In this document: positions 1-10,306 of the stretch, piece after piece
How positions within the stretch are numbered: position 1 is the first letter of the stretch
Layout: each line of letters begins with the position of its first letter
NCBI GenBank assembly: GCA_018350325.1
Contig: JAEVLN010000003.1
Span: 4,168,745 to 4,232,744 of the forward strand
Direction of reading: 5' to 3'
Source of the DNA: Globodera rostochiensis
Lineage: Eukaryota > Nematoda > Chromadorea > Rhabditida > Heteroderidae
DNA: 64,000 nt
Notes under the pieces: generated by a model
What the model saw: the letters and a program-made list of their open reading frames with translations, nothing else
What the model was told of the DNA's origin: nothing
Databases searched by the model: none
Program-made: the position numbers and the translations under genes

Positions 1-106
1 GATTCTTCACCACCCGAATACCCCTAGAAACACTTTTTTATCGACTTTGATATTTTTTGAAAAAAGGGAGGCTACAAACTAGAGACCGGAAAGTTAGACC
101 CAAACA

Positions 107-235
107 AAATTTGGTCAATAATATTGGGTTTATTTTGGTTTTGGTTTCTTTTGGGTTGGGCTCCAATTTGGACCAAACAAAATTTGGTCAATAATATTGG
201 GTTTATTTTGGTTTTGGTTTTTTTTGGTCTGGCAA
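107..235. repeat. tandem AT-rich repeat (two ~65-bp units)
   Basis: Two near-identical units of about 65 bp lie head to tail, each with the core ACAAAATTTGGTCAATAAT followed by a T/G-rich tail. The same unit recurs, again as a pair, at about 885-985. The ORFs reading through them are shadows of the repeat. Identity of the parent element is unknown. Confidence 0.7.
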
Positions 236-649
236 AACCCAAAATTTGTACAAAACCCAAAAGTTTTTAGTAAAACATAACAAAAAGCCTAAATTTACGA
301 TTTTTTTAAATAAAATTTATTCAATGCTTTTTCTGTTCCAATGTCACGTCAATCACGCCAACTACAAACCAAACCGTCCCCTAGTCGGGGTCGTGGAGGC
401 CGGGGTTGACCATGTCAGGGGTCGGGTGGGGATATAAAACATTTTTTTCTCAAAACTTTCAGCATTGTCTTCAGTTGGCAAGAAAAACAATATAAGTTTT
501 TTTCCGAATCCGGTCATTAAATTCCGGTATCTACTTTTTAGGAATGTGAAAGGTCCGGCGGTGCCGACAGGCGCCGCCGGGGGAATTTTTTTAAAAACTG
601 GCAATCTTTGTTAAGGAATTAGAGGCAAAAATTTATTAAAAAATTTGTA

Positions 650-845
650 TTAGTGCGGAGAAGCGCATGTGAATAAGGAAAAATAATAAATAGGTGCTTC
701 CACTCAAGCGGGTTGAACCCCAAACACATAAGATAAGAGCTACCGAAAAGACAACCACTAAGCCATCAATTTCTTGTGGCCTTCCTGTTAAAAAGATTGA
801 AATTGTCACTCAATGATGTCATCTTTAGGGGTGTAAATTCAACTG
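650..845 (-). mobile_element. tRNA-derived SINE, copy 1
   Basis: On the minus strand there is a tRNA-like A box (TGGCTTAGTGG, complement of 755-765) and a B box (GGTTCAACCC, complement of 710-719). A leader 'AATTTACACCCCTAA' lies just upstream. The same leader, box order and tail occur at about 7990-8185 on the plus strand, so this is a dispersed family and not a real tRNA gene. No cloverleaf with good stems could be drawn. Confidence 0.65.
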
Positions 846-1171
846 GAAGACACCCAAAAGTTTTGTACAAAAATGGGCTTGGACCAAACAAAATTTGGTC
901 AATAATATTGGGTTTATTTTGGTTTTGGTTTCTTTTGGTTTTTTTCCAATTTGACCCAAACAAAATTTGGTCAATAATATTGGTAAAAAATGTTGTACAA
1001 AACAACCCAAAAATGTTTTGGTTTTGGGTTTTGGTCCGGACTCTACTACAAACCACAGTATTACCTTATTTTCGTAATGTATTATTTTAAAAAAATCCGG
1101 GAATTGGTGCCCAAATGACTCGGTGCCCTAAAGGCTCAGTGCCCAAATGACTTGTGCCCAAATGACCGGCT

Positions 1172-1512
1172 CCGCACGATTCGGCGCCGACAAGTTTTTC
1201 GTTATAACTTTGTTCAAAGTCAACCAAACCAAAAATTCTTGGTTATACGAAAGCATGTAATGAGTAGAAGCTTACAAAGTCAAAAGAAGCGATTCGAGTT
1301 AAACAAAGAAAGTTAGTCACCACGACAAAAATGGCAATTTTCACAGGTTTTAAACTTATAACCTTTTTTTGAAAAGACGAATCGATTAGCTTTTGCCTTT
1401 GTAAGCTTCTACTTATTACATGCTTTTGTATGATACCAATTTTGTTTGGTTTGGTTGACTTTGAACAAAATTATAACGAAAAACTTGTCGGCGCCGAATC
1501 GTGCCGCGCCGA
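1172..1512. mobile_element. foldback/MITE-like inverted repeat
   Basis: The left arm (from about 1172, containing ATTCGGCGCCGACAAG) is repeated inverted at the right end (CTTGTCGGCGCCGAAT, to about 1512). The arms are about 120 bp and continue inward through matching 'AGTCAACCAAACC' and 'GCTTCTACT' blocks. There is no coding capacity. It sits where the downstream exons of the minus-strand galactosyltransferase copy would be expected. Confidence 0.75.
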
Positions 1513-1684
1513 ATCGAGGTGTACCGGCCCTAATTCTATTCTTCATATTAACAGATCTTCAATTGTTGTCGACAATACAATGAATGTGTCGGGGAAGTTG
1601 AACGGTTTGGAACTTTTTTGGATGGACCGAAATTGGTAATTTTAAAAAGGAATGGCATCCATCCCTTTTCAAATTTCTTATGAC

Positions 1685-3366
1685 CATGAGTGTTGTGGAT
1701 CCCGAAATGGACCCGTTAAGTGATGAACGTTTCCAAAATAAACGAGCGGATTTTGGACGACAATTGGACGGAGTTTCTTCTCCGTCCAATGCGCCAAACG
1801 TCGCAAATGCACCAGCGCGTCGTCGTCCACTTTCATTACCCATTTGGCATTGGCACAAAACGATTGTTGCCATTTTAAGCCTCCGAACCACTGAAATTTA
1901 TTTAATTATTTTTTGTAAAAATCTTTCAATGTCGGCAGATACTTTCAAATGTATATGTGCATAAATGTCGACGAAGCCATGCAGAAACACCAAATCGCCA
2001 TGTTCCGCCTGCTCCTCCTCCAACTTCTTTTGAACATCGATCGCTTCTCCTTCCCCGGCATCGGCGATCAAAAAACGAATCACTTCTCCTGGGACCTGCA
2101 CAAAGTTAAAATAATGCAAAGTTTTTCCTGAAAATTGCACCAAAATTCACCGAGTCGTTCATCCACGTTTGCCGAATGCCCTTCCTATTCTCAAAGCCGT
2201 GCCTTCGTGACATTGTTAGCATTATCAACTCAGTCTGATCCGGACAAGGTTTGGCAAATTCCATCCAACATTTTTTGAAAATATTTTTGAATTCAATTTC
2301 GAAATGCTAAAAATATTTTCAAAATTATTTATCCAATGTCGCATTGCAACCCACAGTTGCATTGCCCATAGTCGCATTGCCCCAAGTCGCATTGTCCACA
2401 GTCGCATTGTCCACAGTCGCATTGTCCACAGTCGCATTGTCCACAGTCGCATTGTCCACAGTCGCATTGTCCACAGTCGCATTGTCCACAGTCGCATTGT
2501 CCACAGTCGCATTGTCCACAGTCGCATTGTCCACAGTCGCATTGTCCACAGTCGCATTGTCCACAGTCGCATTGTCCACAGTCGCATTGTCCACAGTCGC
2601 ATTGTCCACAGTCGCATTGTCCACAGTCGCATTGTCCACAGTCGCATTGTCCACAGTCGCATTGTCCACAGTCGCATTGTCCACAGTCGCATTGTCCACA
2701 GTCGCATTGTCCACAGTCGCATTGTCCACAGTCGCATTGTCCACTGTCGCATTGTCCACAGTCGCATTGTCCACAGTCGCATTGTCCACAGTCGCATTTT
2801 TCCACAGTCGCATTGTCCACAGTCGCATTGTCCACAGTCGCATTGTCCACAGTCGCATTGTCCACAGTCGCATTGTCCACAGTCGCATTGTCCACAGTCG
2901 CATTGTCCACAGTCGCATTGTCCACAGTCGCATTGTCCACAGTCGCATTGTCCACAGTCGCATTGTCCACAGTCGCATTGTCCACAGTCGCATTGTCCAC
3001 AGTCGCATTGTCCACAGTCGCATTGTCCACAGTCGCATTGTCCACAGTCGCATTGCCCACAGTCGCATTGCCCGCAGTCGCAATGCCCGGAAGCCTTGTA
3101 TATACCTAAACGATTCAAACGAATAAAAAGTGCAAATTTTTTTCAAAACATTCGAACCTTCGTGGCTAACCATTTTGTGTCATTCTCAATGCTAAAAATA
3201 ATATTTTATTGCTTTGAAAATGAAAAAATATATTTGCTTTTGTTTCAATGGGCTGCCAACAATTTGCAAAGCTTACACAATTTTAAATCAAATTTAATTA
3301 CCCTCCTTTGATGCCGCCGCATGTCTTCAGGGCAGTAAAAACAATAAAAAAAAGTAGAAAATTCAT
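1685..3366 (-). pseudogene. beta-1,3-galactosyltransferase copy B, 3' end missing
   Basis: Paralogue of the complete gene at 54163-55898, inverted. Five exons read cleanly: 3366-3302 (signal peptide MNFLLFFIVFTALKTCGG), 3191-3158, 2306-2151 (CW...FENRKGIRQTW), 2095-1943 (RFLIADAGEGEA...HGDLVF) and 1890-1685 (VMKVDDDALV, the family's DDD metal-binding motif). Exons 3, 4 and 5 have the same lengths as in copy A, and 81 residues around exon 4 are identical between the copies. After the exon 5 donor (split W codon) I find no match for copy A exons 6-7, which hold the YPDF...DDVVYTG region; repeats fill positions 1-1600. Intron 2 is expanded to about 850 bp by a 15-bp minisatellite. It is either 3'-truncated or continues beyond the window through a very long intron. 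No internal stop was seen in the five exons. Confidence 0.8.
2350..3090. repeat. 15-bp minisatellite, ~49 copies
   Basis: Uninterrupted tandem array of GTCGCATTGTCCACA, about 740 bp, with very few variants: a T-for-A change near 2745, a 2-bp insertion near 2797 that shifts the phase, and degenerate units at both edges. Because 15 is a multiple of three, it is open in several frames on both strands. It lies in intron 2 of galactosyltransferase copy B and is absent from the matching 160-bp intron of copy A. Confidence 0.98.
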
Positions 3367-3599
3367 TTTTGATAGAATTTTGTTCGAATTGAATGAATGA
3401 TTGGTTTGGATTGGTTTGGATGGGATGAACGATGTGATGAATGGAATGTGCTGTTGCTTACAAAGCCATGGCAAATGAATCATCATTTGTGGACAGTTTT
3501 GTCGGCTCTGATGGAATTCAATGAAAATTTACAAATCGGAGAAATTGAAAATGAATATTGAGTAAATAATCAACCCCATCAGTTTGACTGACATTCATT

Positions 3600-5940
3600 C
3601 GTTTTTGTTTTTTATATTTTATAACAAATGCGCTAGAATTAGCTCCTTTTGACATATTCACTTTTTGGCATTTTCCCATTTGCTGGGCGTTTACCTTTTG
3701 GCACTTTTACCCTTTTGCATTTTATCGTTTGTACTCAAATTTTGTAGGTTTTCAGTCATTTTAAAATTTTGATAATATTTTCTTAACATTTCCCTGGCGC
3801 CACCTATCGGAACCAAAACATTTTTAAACCAACAAATTCTGTATTTTTAAAAATGCTTGAAGCTGTGCGTTCTCTTGCTCAGTTTAATTTGAATATTGCC
3901 AATTATTTTGAATTGAAATTTATAAAGCTTTTAATGAAATTATAGTTATTAATTTTACAAATAATGTTGAACCAAATTAAAATCACAGCGATTGTTCAAA
4001 AAATTTTTTAAAATTACTAACAAATAGTGGTTTTTGCCCATTGCGTCTTTTGATCTCTGTAAATGATTACTCTAATTAGCCCAAAATTTGATTTGTTTTT
4101 TTCATCAAAAGTTCGACAACTTCCGAATTTCATATTAGAACAGCAACGGAAAGCGCAGTGACATCGTCCACTTTTGGCACTCAATAAAACGTCGTCATTG
4201 GGTCCATTAAGCAAGCCCCAAAACGGCAAAATTCTCAGGAATTTAACGATTATGGCACCAAAATGTGCCGCTGACAGAATAAAGTACGCAAAACAAAACA
4301 CTCTTCGCCATCATCGGCACGCGCATCGCTCTTCTTCTTCTGACAAATAAGCACGTTGCAGTGGCGGAGTGTCAGCGCCAACTTCTCAAGCTGTAATGCA
4401 AATTTGTGAACAATTTTTCGAAAAGTTTGAAATAAAGTTTAAAAAATGCAGGAAAATTAATCGGTTTTACTCTTGCGATGTTTTCTCCATTTAAAAAAAA
4501 AATTTAAAAGTTAGTTTCAACTTTTTGTCAAAATTAAATTTTCCCAAACGGTGGGGCTTTGTCAAAAAAATTTTCTTTACGTTACCGAAAAAAATTTTGG
4601 GATTCGGTAATTTTCGGTAACGGTTCGATTACCGTTACCATCGCATTTGCCGAACAATTACTCAAAACAATTGTTATATTTTTAAATTAAATTTTTATAT
4701 TGCAAATTGAATTTTATTTTATCATTTTTTTAATATGAATTTCTTTATTTTATATTTGTTCCAAAACTTTTGATTTTCGGGCCCAATTGGCCCGAATCTT
4801 TGGATTTCCGGGTCACATAATCCGGGGGAACATTTCATCAGCTGTTCAACGCCCCGGGGGATTTGCTGATTATATGCGTCCCAGAGAGGGAATTTTGGGG
4901 GACAAATAAATGATGGATGCAAAGTTATGGGACAGGCATTGGAAATCGGAGACCATTTTGGTGTAAACAATTTGTTGGAGAGGAAGGCAACTTTTAGTCA
5001 AACATTTTGGAACATTTAAATTCAATCGTTCTATAATTTGTTTAGTTAAATCAAAATTAAAAAAATAAAAAGTTTTTAATTTAATCCATATTTTAAATGA
5101 GTAATTAGCTGCAAATTCACAATTTTTTTTTTGTTATTTGCCGATGGCCTCGAATAAAATTTTGCAGCCCCCCCCCATAAAAAGCGGCATAAAATTTAAA
5201 TTCCCTTACTATTAGAGCGGCACAATCGCCGCCTAATCCATCCGAAGCGTCCCAACGGACGAATTATTACATTACATTGACCCAATCTTGAGGTATAAAA
5301 TAATCTTGTTATTTGAAAGAAACAACTAGCAATGTGTCAATTTTTTTTAACAAAAATTTCATTTTATCTTTCTTAAATTAATTTTGATTATAATTTATAT
5401 TCTTTTATTTCCAACCCCCCAAAATTTGTTCCCGGGATGACGCCAATTGTTCATCCCCTAAATTTTGCACGAAGGGGCCGGGCCATTCATTCGAACGCCG
5501 TCAAATGAATTAGCGAATAGATGCCCTCCGGGGGGGGGGGGGGTTTTGTGCTCGCTTTTTCACCCCGAGGGCCAAAATCAATTTTAGCTAAGCAAAAAAA
5601 AGTGCAAATAATTGGGAAACAATTGGGGCAGAAAAACTTTTGCTGTTTACCCCGACGACCAAAAGTTGGCACTTTTTTGTGTGGCGGCTAAACACATCAA
5701 ACGCCAATTTTTGGCAAATTTATTGCCATTCCCAAAGGGCTGAATTTTTTGATATTTATTTTTGCAAATTTTTGAATGTCTCTGTTTTATTTTAATACGG
5801 CGGTTGGTTGGACAATTAATTTAGAATTTTAAATCATTCTTTGAATTTTAATTAATTAATATGTGACGCCTTTTTTATTTTTACACCTTTTTATCAGTGA
5901 TTATTATCATTTAAAGTTTATTTTACTTCAACGATACAAA
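3600..5940. other. intergenic, no gene recognised
   Basis: AT-rich DNA with scattered short inverted repeats (for example paired GGTAAC/GTTACC blocks around 4590-4640) and poly-G/poly-C runs near 5168 and 5530. The two longest ORFs here (about 4017-4301 and 4722-4970, minus) have no recognisable domain or splice context, and I do not call them genes. Confidence 0.6.
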
Positions 5941-5942
5941 AC

Positions 5943-8900
5943 ATGGGCTTGGGCTGTGGGGTGAGCATTTTTAATTCAAGAATAGGGCCCCGGCCCGATG
6001 AAATCTCGTCGAGATTTTTTCGGATTTTCCTCGAGCGAATCTCAACCAACGAGTTTTTTTGAGATTTTTTTTTTTGGGATCCCGATCGGTCCTGAAGTCC
6101 GCGTTCTATTCAAGAAATAATTAATGCATTGGTTAATTAAATTTTTAAATCCAGGCCCGCACCCTCAAGTTTTTCCTGTTTCTCTTCAACTTGGCATTTG
6201 TGGTAAAATATTTGTTGGATTAATTACTAAATATAAAAAGGAAATTCGTCAAAAAATTGTTTAAAATGCGAACAAATTTGTAAGATTTGCGGCCTCGTCT
6301 GTGTGGGGCTGGGCCTGTGGCTCGTTTGTGACCGTTATGCCGTGGACAATTTGGCCACCGCAATTGGCCACGTTAAGGGCCACGAACACGACGACGGACT
6401 CAGCGAATTGGCACGTCGTTTCGTCCTTTTTATATTTTTATTAATATTATTTAAAATGGAATTTTGGCACAATTAAAAATCAATAAATATTCATCAATTT
6501 ATTCATCAAAAAAAATTGTCACCATTTTAATAATTTCCATATTAAGTAGAGTTACGGACATGACCGAATCCGGACCAGGATTTTTCCGGGTTCTGTAGTC
6601 CTGATCCTGGTGATTTTAGAAAAATAGAGGACTACCCGCATCCCGGTCCGGGTTCCCGGGGTTCAAAAAATTCCGATTTAATATTATGCGCTGAATAAAA
6701 ATATTTACAATTTAAATTAAAATAAATAAACGAAATTTGTTAAGGCCTCAAAGCCCACCGCCGTGCGTCAAATTGGTTATTTGCTGCTGTTCGGCGGCAT
6801 TGCCGTCATTGTGGTGGCGTCGTTGGGCTGTTGCGGCGCGGCCAAAGAGTGGCGACCGCTGCTTTGTTGTGTAAAATATTCAGAAATTTATATTCCGCGC
6901 TATTAAAAAACATATTTTGTAATTTTAGATTAGCATATTTTTAATAAAGATATTTAAAAATATTTTTAACACCTTTGTTCAAATAAAAATATCAACAATA
7001 TAAAGCAAATGTTCTCAACAAAAATATCAACAATATGCAACGAAAATGGCACTTTTTGGCATACTATCATTTTAATTAAATTAAAGCGGTGTTAAAATTT
7101 ATTTTTTTGAAAAACCAAAAATGCAAAAATTGGGCAGTTAATCGCCTGGCATCGGCGCAGTACGCCCAGTACCGGCCATTTCATGACGACCAGTTTAGCA
7201 CCGCCAAAATAATTTAGAATAAAATATTCCAATGGCCAAAATATGCCATTAAACTTGAAAAAATGCCATTTTTTGGCCGTATTCATAATGGAATATTATT
7301 GGCATTCAAAATGTGCATTTTGCATATAATTCGTTCCCTAATTATATTTTCAAATTTAAGTTTTCAAACATTTTTAGTATGCAAGTTGTCTGATGCTTAT
7401 TTTGGCTGTTGAAATTGCTGCAGGAATATACGCGGCGATGGTTTGTATTTTTACAATAATTTTGTTTTATTTTCAATTTACAGCATTCGCACATGTTTGA
7501 CAAGGACTTCCGCCAAATTTTGCGCGCGTCACTGCGCATGTAATTTTAGCTAAATGTTTTTTGTTTCTTTTTAATATTATTTAAACATTTGTTAAATTAG
7601 AAGCCAAACAATATTAAATAAATTAGAGTAGAGAGGGCCCTGGGATTTTTGGAAAAACCGGAGCTAATTGACAAAAAATTCGGGACGGACACCGCGACTA
7701 GTGGACAGAAACCGGGACTAATGGACAAAAAACCGGGACTAATGGACACCGCGACTAATGGACAAAAAACCGGGACTAATGGACAAAACCCGGGATCCAA
7801 CATGGGCATTTCAGTACCAGTGCCCTTGGTCATACGTGTTTTAAGTAGGGTTGGACGGGACCGGTACCGGGACCGGGACGGGATTTCCCGGTTTTTTCAG
7901 GTCCCGGTCCCGGTCGGGACGGGACTTTTTAAAATCTGAAAGTCCCGGTCCCGGTTTTTTGGTCCCGCCGGGACCGGGACCAACCGGGACTAAAATTACA
8001 CCCCTAATGATGGCATCATCGACCGACAATTTCAACCATTTTTACTTATGTCTCCGAAGTGGGTCGATGACCTAGTGGTTTGTCATCTCGTTAATTCTTA
8101 TGCTGAGTGTTGGGTTCGAACCCGCTTGACTTCAAACTTGTTTATCGTTTTTCCTCTACTCACATAATCTTCCATCAATAAAAAAATGTTTTTTTAAAAT
8201 ATTTTTAAATTAAAATGCGAGCAAAACAAGAATTTTTGAAATAAAATTCATCACATCTTATTGAATTTTTGCTTCAATTTTCTTAACAAATATCATTAAA
8301 ATGTTTGAAAATTTTCCCCGGCGGCGCCGCCGGACATCCTCTACTCCTACGTAACCAGTTTAATTCCGAAGCAAAATGCTTAATTTTGCTAAAATTTTGA
8401 TGAAATTTCTTTAACAAAAATTAAGTCAAATTTCAAAAATTTTTCTCGGCGGCGCCTATCGGCACCGCCGACCCCCACCACCTAAAAGGCAGGATCCCAA
8501 AAAAAAAAAAAAATTATGATGATAAAAGTGAAGTTAAAGACAGAGTAAGATATTTTGAATAACAAAAATTATTTTTGTTTTACCATTGAACATTACAAAA
8601 AAAAATTTTCCCTTGAAAAGTCCCGGTTAGTCCCGGTCCCGGTTGAAAATCTTGGTCCCGGTCCCGGTTTTTCTGGTCCCGGGAAGTCCCGGTCCCGGTT
8701 TTTCCCAAAAGTCCCGGTCCCGTCCAACCCTAGTTTTAAGTAATTAGTTTTTAATAATTTCATTTATTTTCAGGTACAACGGAACGCAGGAGAATGGCGG
8801 CGAGAGCAGTGACGCAATGCTAGTCAAAACTGCTTGGGACAAGCTTATGCAGGAGGTTTTTGGAAAAGATTAATTAATAAATATTTGGAAAAACATTTTT

Positions 8901-10055
8901 TTTATTATTTTTCATTCATTCGTTTAGAAGGGATGTTGCGGCGTGGACTCGCGGGTTGGCGAATTCCAACAGAGCGGGTGGTACCAGGTCGTTCATTTAT
9001 TCATTCGTTTATTTTTTATGAATATTACTTTTAGTAAGTTTATTAAAATTTAATTTAACATTTTAATTGTAGGTAATTTGCATTTAACAATTCTTACCAA
9101 AATATTTTAGCGAAATATTAAAGAAATAATTGAATAATGTGATTTATTAAAAATGATTAAACAATTTCTCAGATGACCAAAGGCCGTTTCGAGTTCCCGC
9201 CGGCGTGTTGTGCGCCGAAAAAGAATGGAAAATTGGCCCCAAGCTGTCCAACCGTGTTCAGATACGGCGAGGTAAAAAGCATAATTTAAAAAACAATTTC
9301 AATGAATTTTTAATAACTCTAATATATTTATAAAAAAATTTATAACTTGAAAAAAAGTTTCTAAATAAATCAAATTTTATAACAAATTAATTTTTTTAAA
9401 TGATGTTTAAATTTTTATAACAAATTAATTTTTTAAAATGATGTTTAAATATGTGTAAATATTGTTATCCGTTAATTGAATAATAATATTAGCTAAATAG
9501 TTTTAAAATGAATGTCTTCTGCTGGACAATTCAAAATTCAATCATTTTTTGGGCAAATTGTTCGCTTCGCTTTTGTGATTTTTGGTGTTTGTGAAATGTA
9601 ATTTTGCCAATTCCATTTCTTTGCCTTTTGTCCATCGAGCGCCAAATTTAAATGTGCTTTTTGAAGGGCTGCTACAATAAAATCGAAGAATCCGTGCGGG
9701 AGCTGAGCAGCCAATTCAAATTGGTCATGTGGACGGCAATTGTCATTTCGCTTATTCAGGCAAAATATAATAAAAATAAAAATTAAATTTTATTTAAAAT
9801 AACCGTCGTATTTTTGCAAGAAATTAATAAACATAATTCATTAGTTTCTGAACTTTTTTGGGAATACGCTTTGAAGATAAGCCCAATAAAACGATCCAAA
9901 AAAATGAGAAAATGTAATTAAATTTTAAAAATAAATAATATTATTGTGTAGATTTTGGCATTTAAAATGTTTGTGCCTTTTGTGTGAAGGTGTTCGGCAT
10001 AATTGTGGCGTTCTGTCTGTGCAACGCCATCGGTTCAGAAGAGGCGGCCTATTGA
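5943..10055 (+). CDS. tetraspanin, isoform with proximal last exons
   Basis: Four-span membrane protein of the tetraspanin family, an organiser of membrane microdomains. Eleven exons join in frame to 282 aa: 5943-5960, 6155-6202, 6285-6422, 6745-6870, 7378-7440, 7484-7539, 8774-8855, 8928-8987, 9173-9271, 9667-9759, 9990-10055. TM1 is TLKFFLFLFNLAFVICGLV. TM2 ends in GCCGAAKEWRPLL, the family's conserved polar/cysteine turn. TM3 is SCLMLILAVEIAAG. The large loop carries the diagnostic KGCCG (exon 8), PPACC (exon 9) and GC (first codons of exon 10). TM4 is LVMWTAIVISLIQVFGIIVAFCL. The exon 10 donor reads CAG|GCAAAA, so it would be a GC-AG intron, and several acceptors end in AAG instead of CAG. 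A poly(A)-like AATAAA lies about 160 bp after the stop. Family assignment is firm; the orthologue is not determined. Confidence 0.92.
5975..6118. mobile_element. small MITE in tetraspanin intron 1
   Basis: Ends share the motif AATAGGGCCC.../...GTTCTATT and enclose inverted blocks based on CGAGATTTT and ATCTCGACG. Related copies with the same ends and an ATCGAGAT-rich interior lie at about 20242-20380, 36745-36845 and 61215-61345. Non-coding. Confidence 0.55.
7846..8732. mobile_element. hAT-like non-autonomous element with 8-bp TSD
   Basis: The element begins TAGGGTTGGACGGGACCGG and ends with the inverted form CCCGTCCAACCCTA. It is flanked on both sides by the same 8 bp, GTTTTAAG (7838-7845 and 8733-8740). 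An 8-bp duplication and a TAGGG terminus fit the hAT superfamily. The subterminal regions are built from GTCCCGGTCCCGG-type repeats that recur at about 29580, 34500, 35150 and 38930. No transposase ORF. It sits in intron 6 of the tetraspanin gene and contains a SINE. Confidence 0.85.
7990..8185 (+). mobile_element. tRNA-derived SINE, copy 2 (nested)
   Basis: A box TGACCTAGTGG (8068-8078) and B box GGTTCGAACCC (8113-8123) fit the RNA polymerase III consensus closely. The leader (AATTACACCCCTAATGATG) and tail match copy 1 at 650-845. It is nested in the hAT-like element at 7846-8732, which dates it as the later insertion unless it was mobilised with it. Confidence 0.7.
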
Positions 10056-10306
10056 TAAAAAAAATTAGAAATTCTTCCAATGTTTTCTTCTCTCAAACGA
10101 TTCATCTTTTTTTAACTTTTGTGAAAAATAAAAATTTTTTCTACGCGGCTTTTGTTTTTGTGCATAAATTTGATGTTTTATGTTGTAGCGACTGATTATA
10201 ATGTGGGAAATTCTTGTAATAAATTTTGAGTTAAAATAAAAAAGGTCAATGTTTACGCGCTTAATGTTGTTCAATTAAAAGTTAATTAATTATTTGTGCC
10301 TTCCAG

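Noticed and set aside
2225..3311. Long ORFs on both strands (Cys/Asp/Gly/Gln-, Asn/Ala/Thr- and His/Ser/Arg-repeat proteins)
   Set aside because: All are readings of the 15-bp minisatellite; the region is an intron of galactosyltransferase copy B by comparison with copy A.
4017..4301. 94-codon minus ORF
   Set aside because: No domain, no splice partner, base composition like surrounding DNA.
8040..8125. tRNA gene
   Set aside because: A and B boxes are good, but no acceptor or anticodon stem forms and the unit is repeated with the same flanks at 650-845, so it is a SINE.
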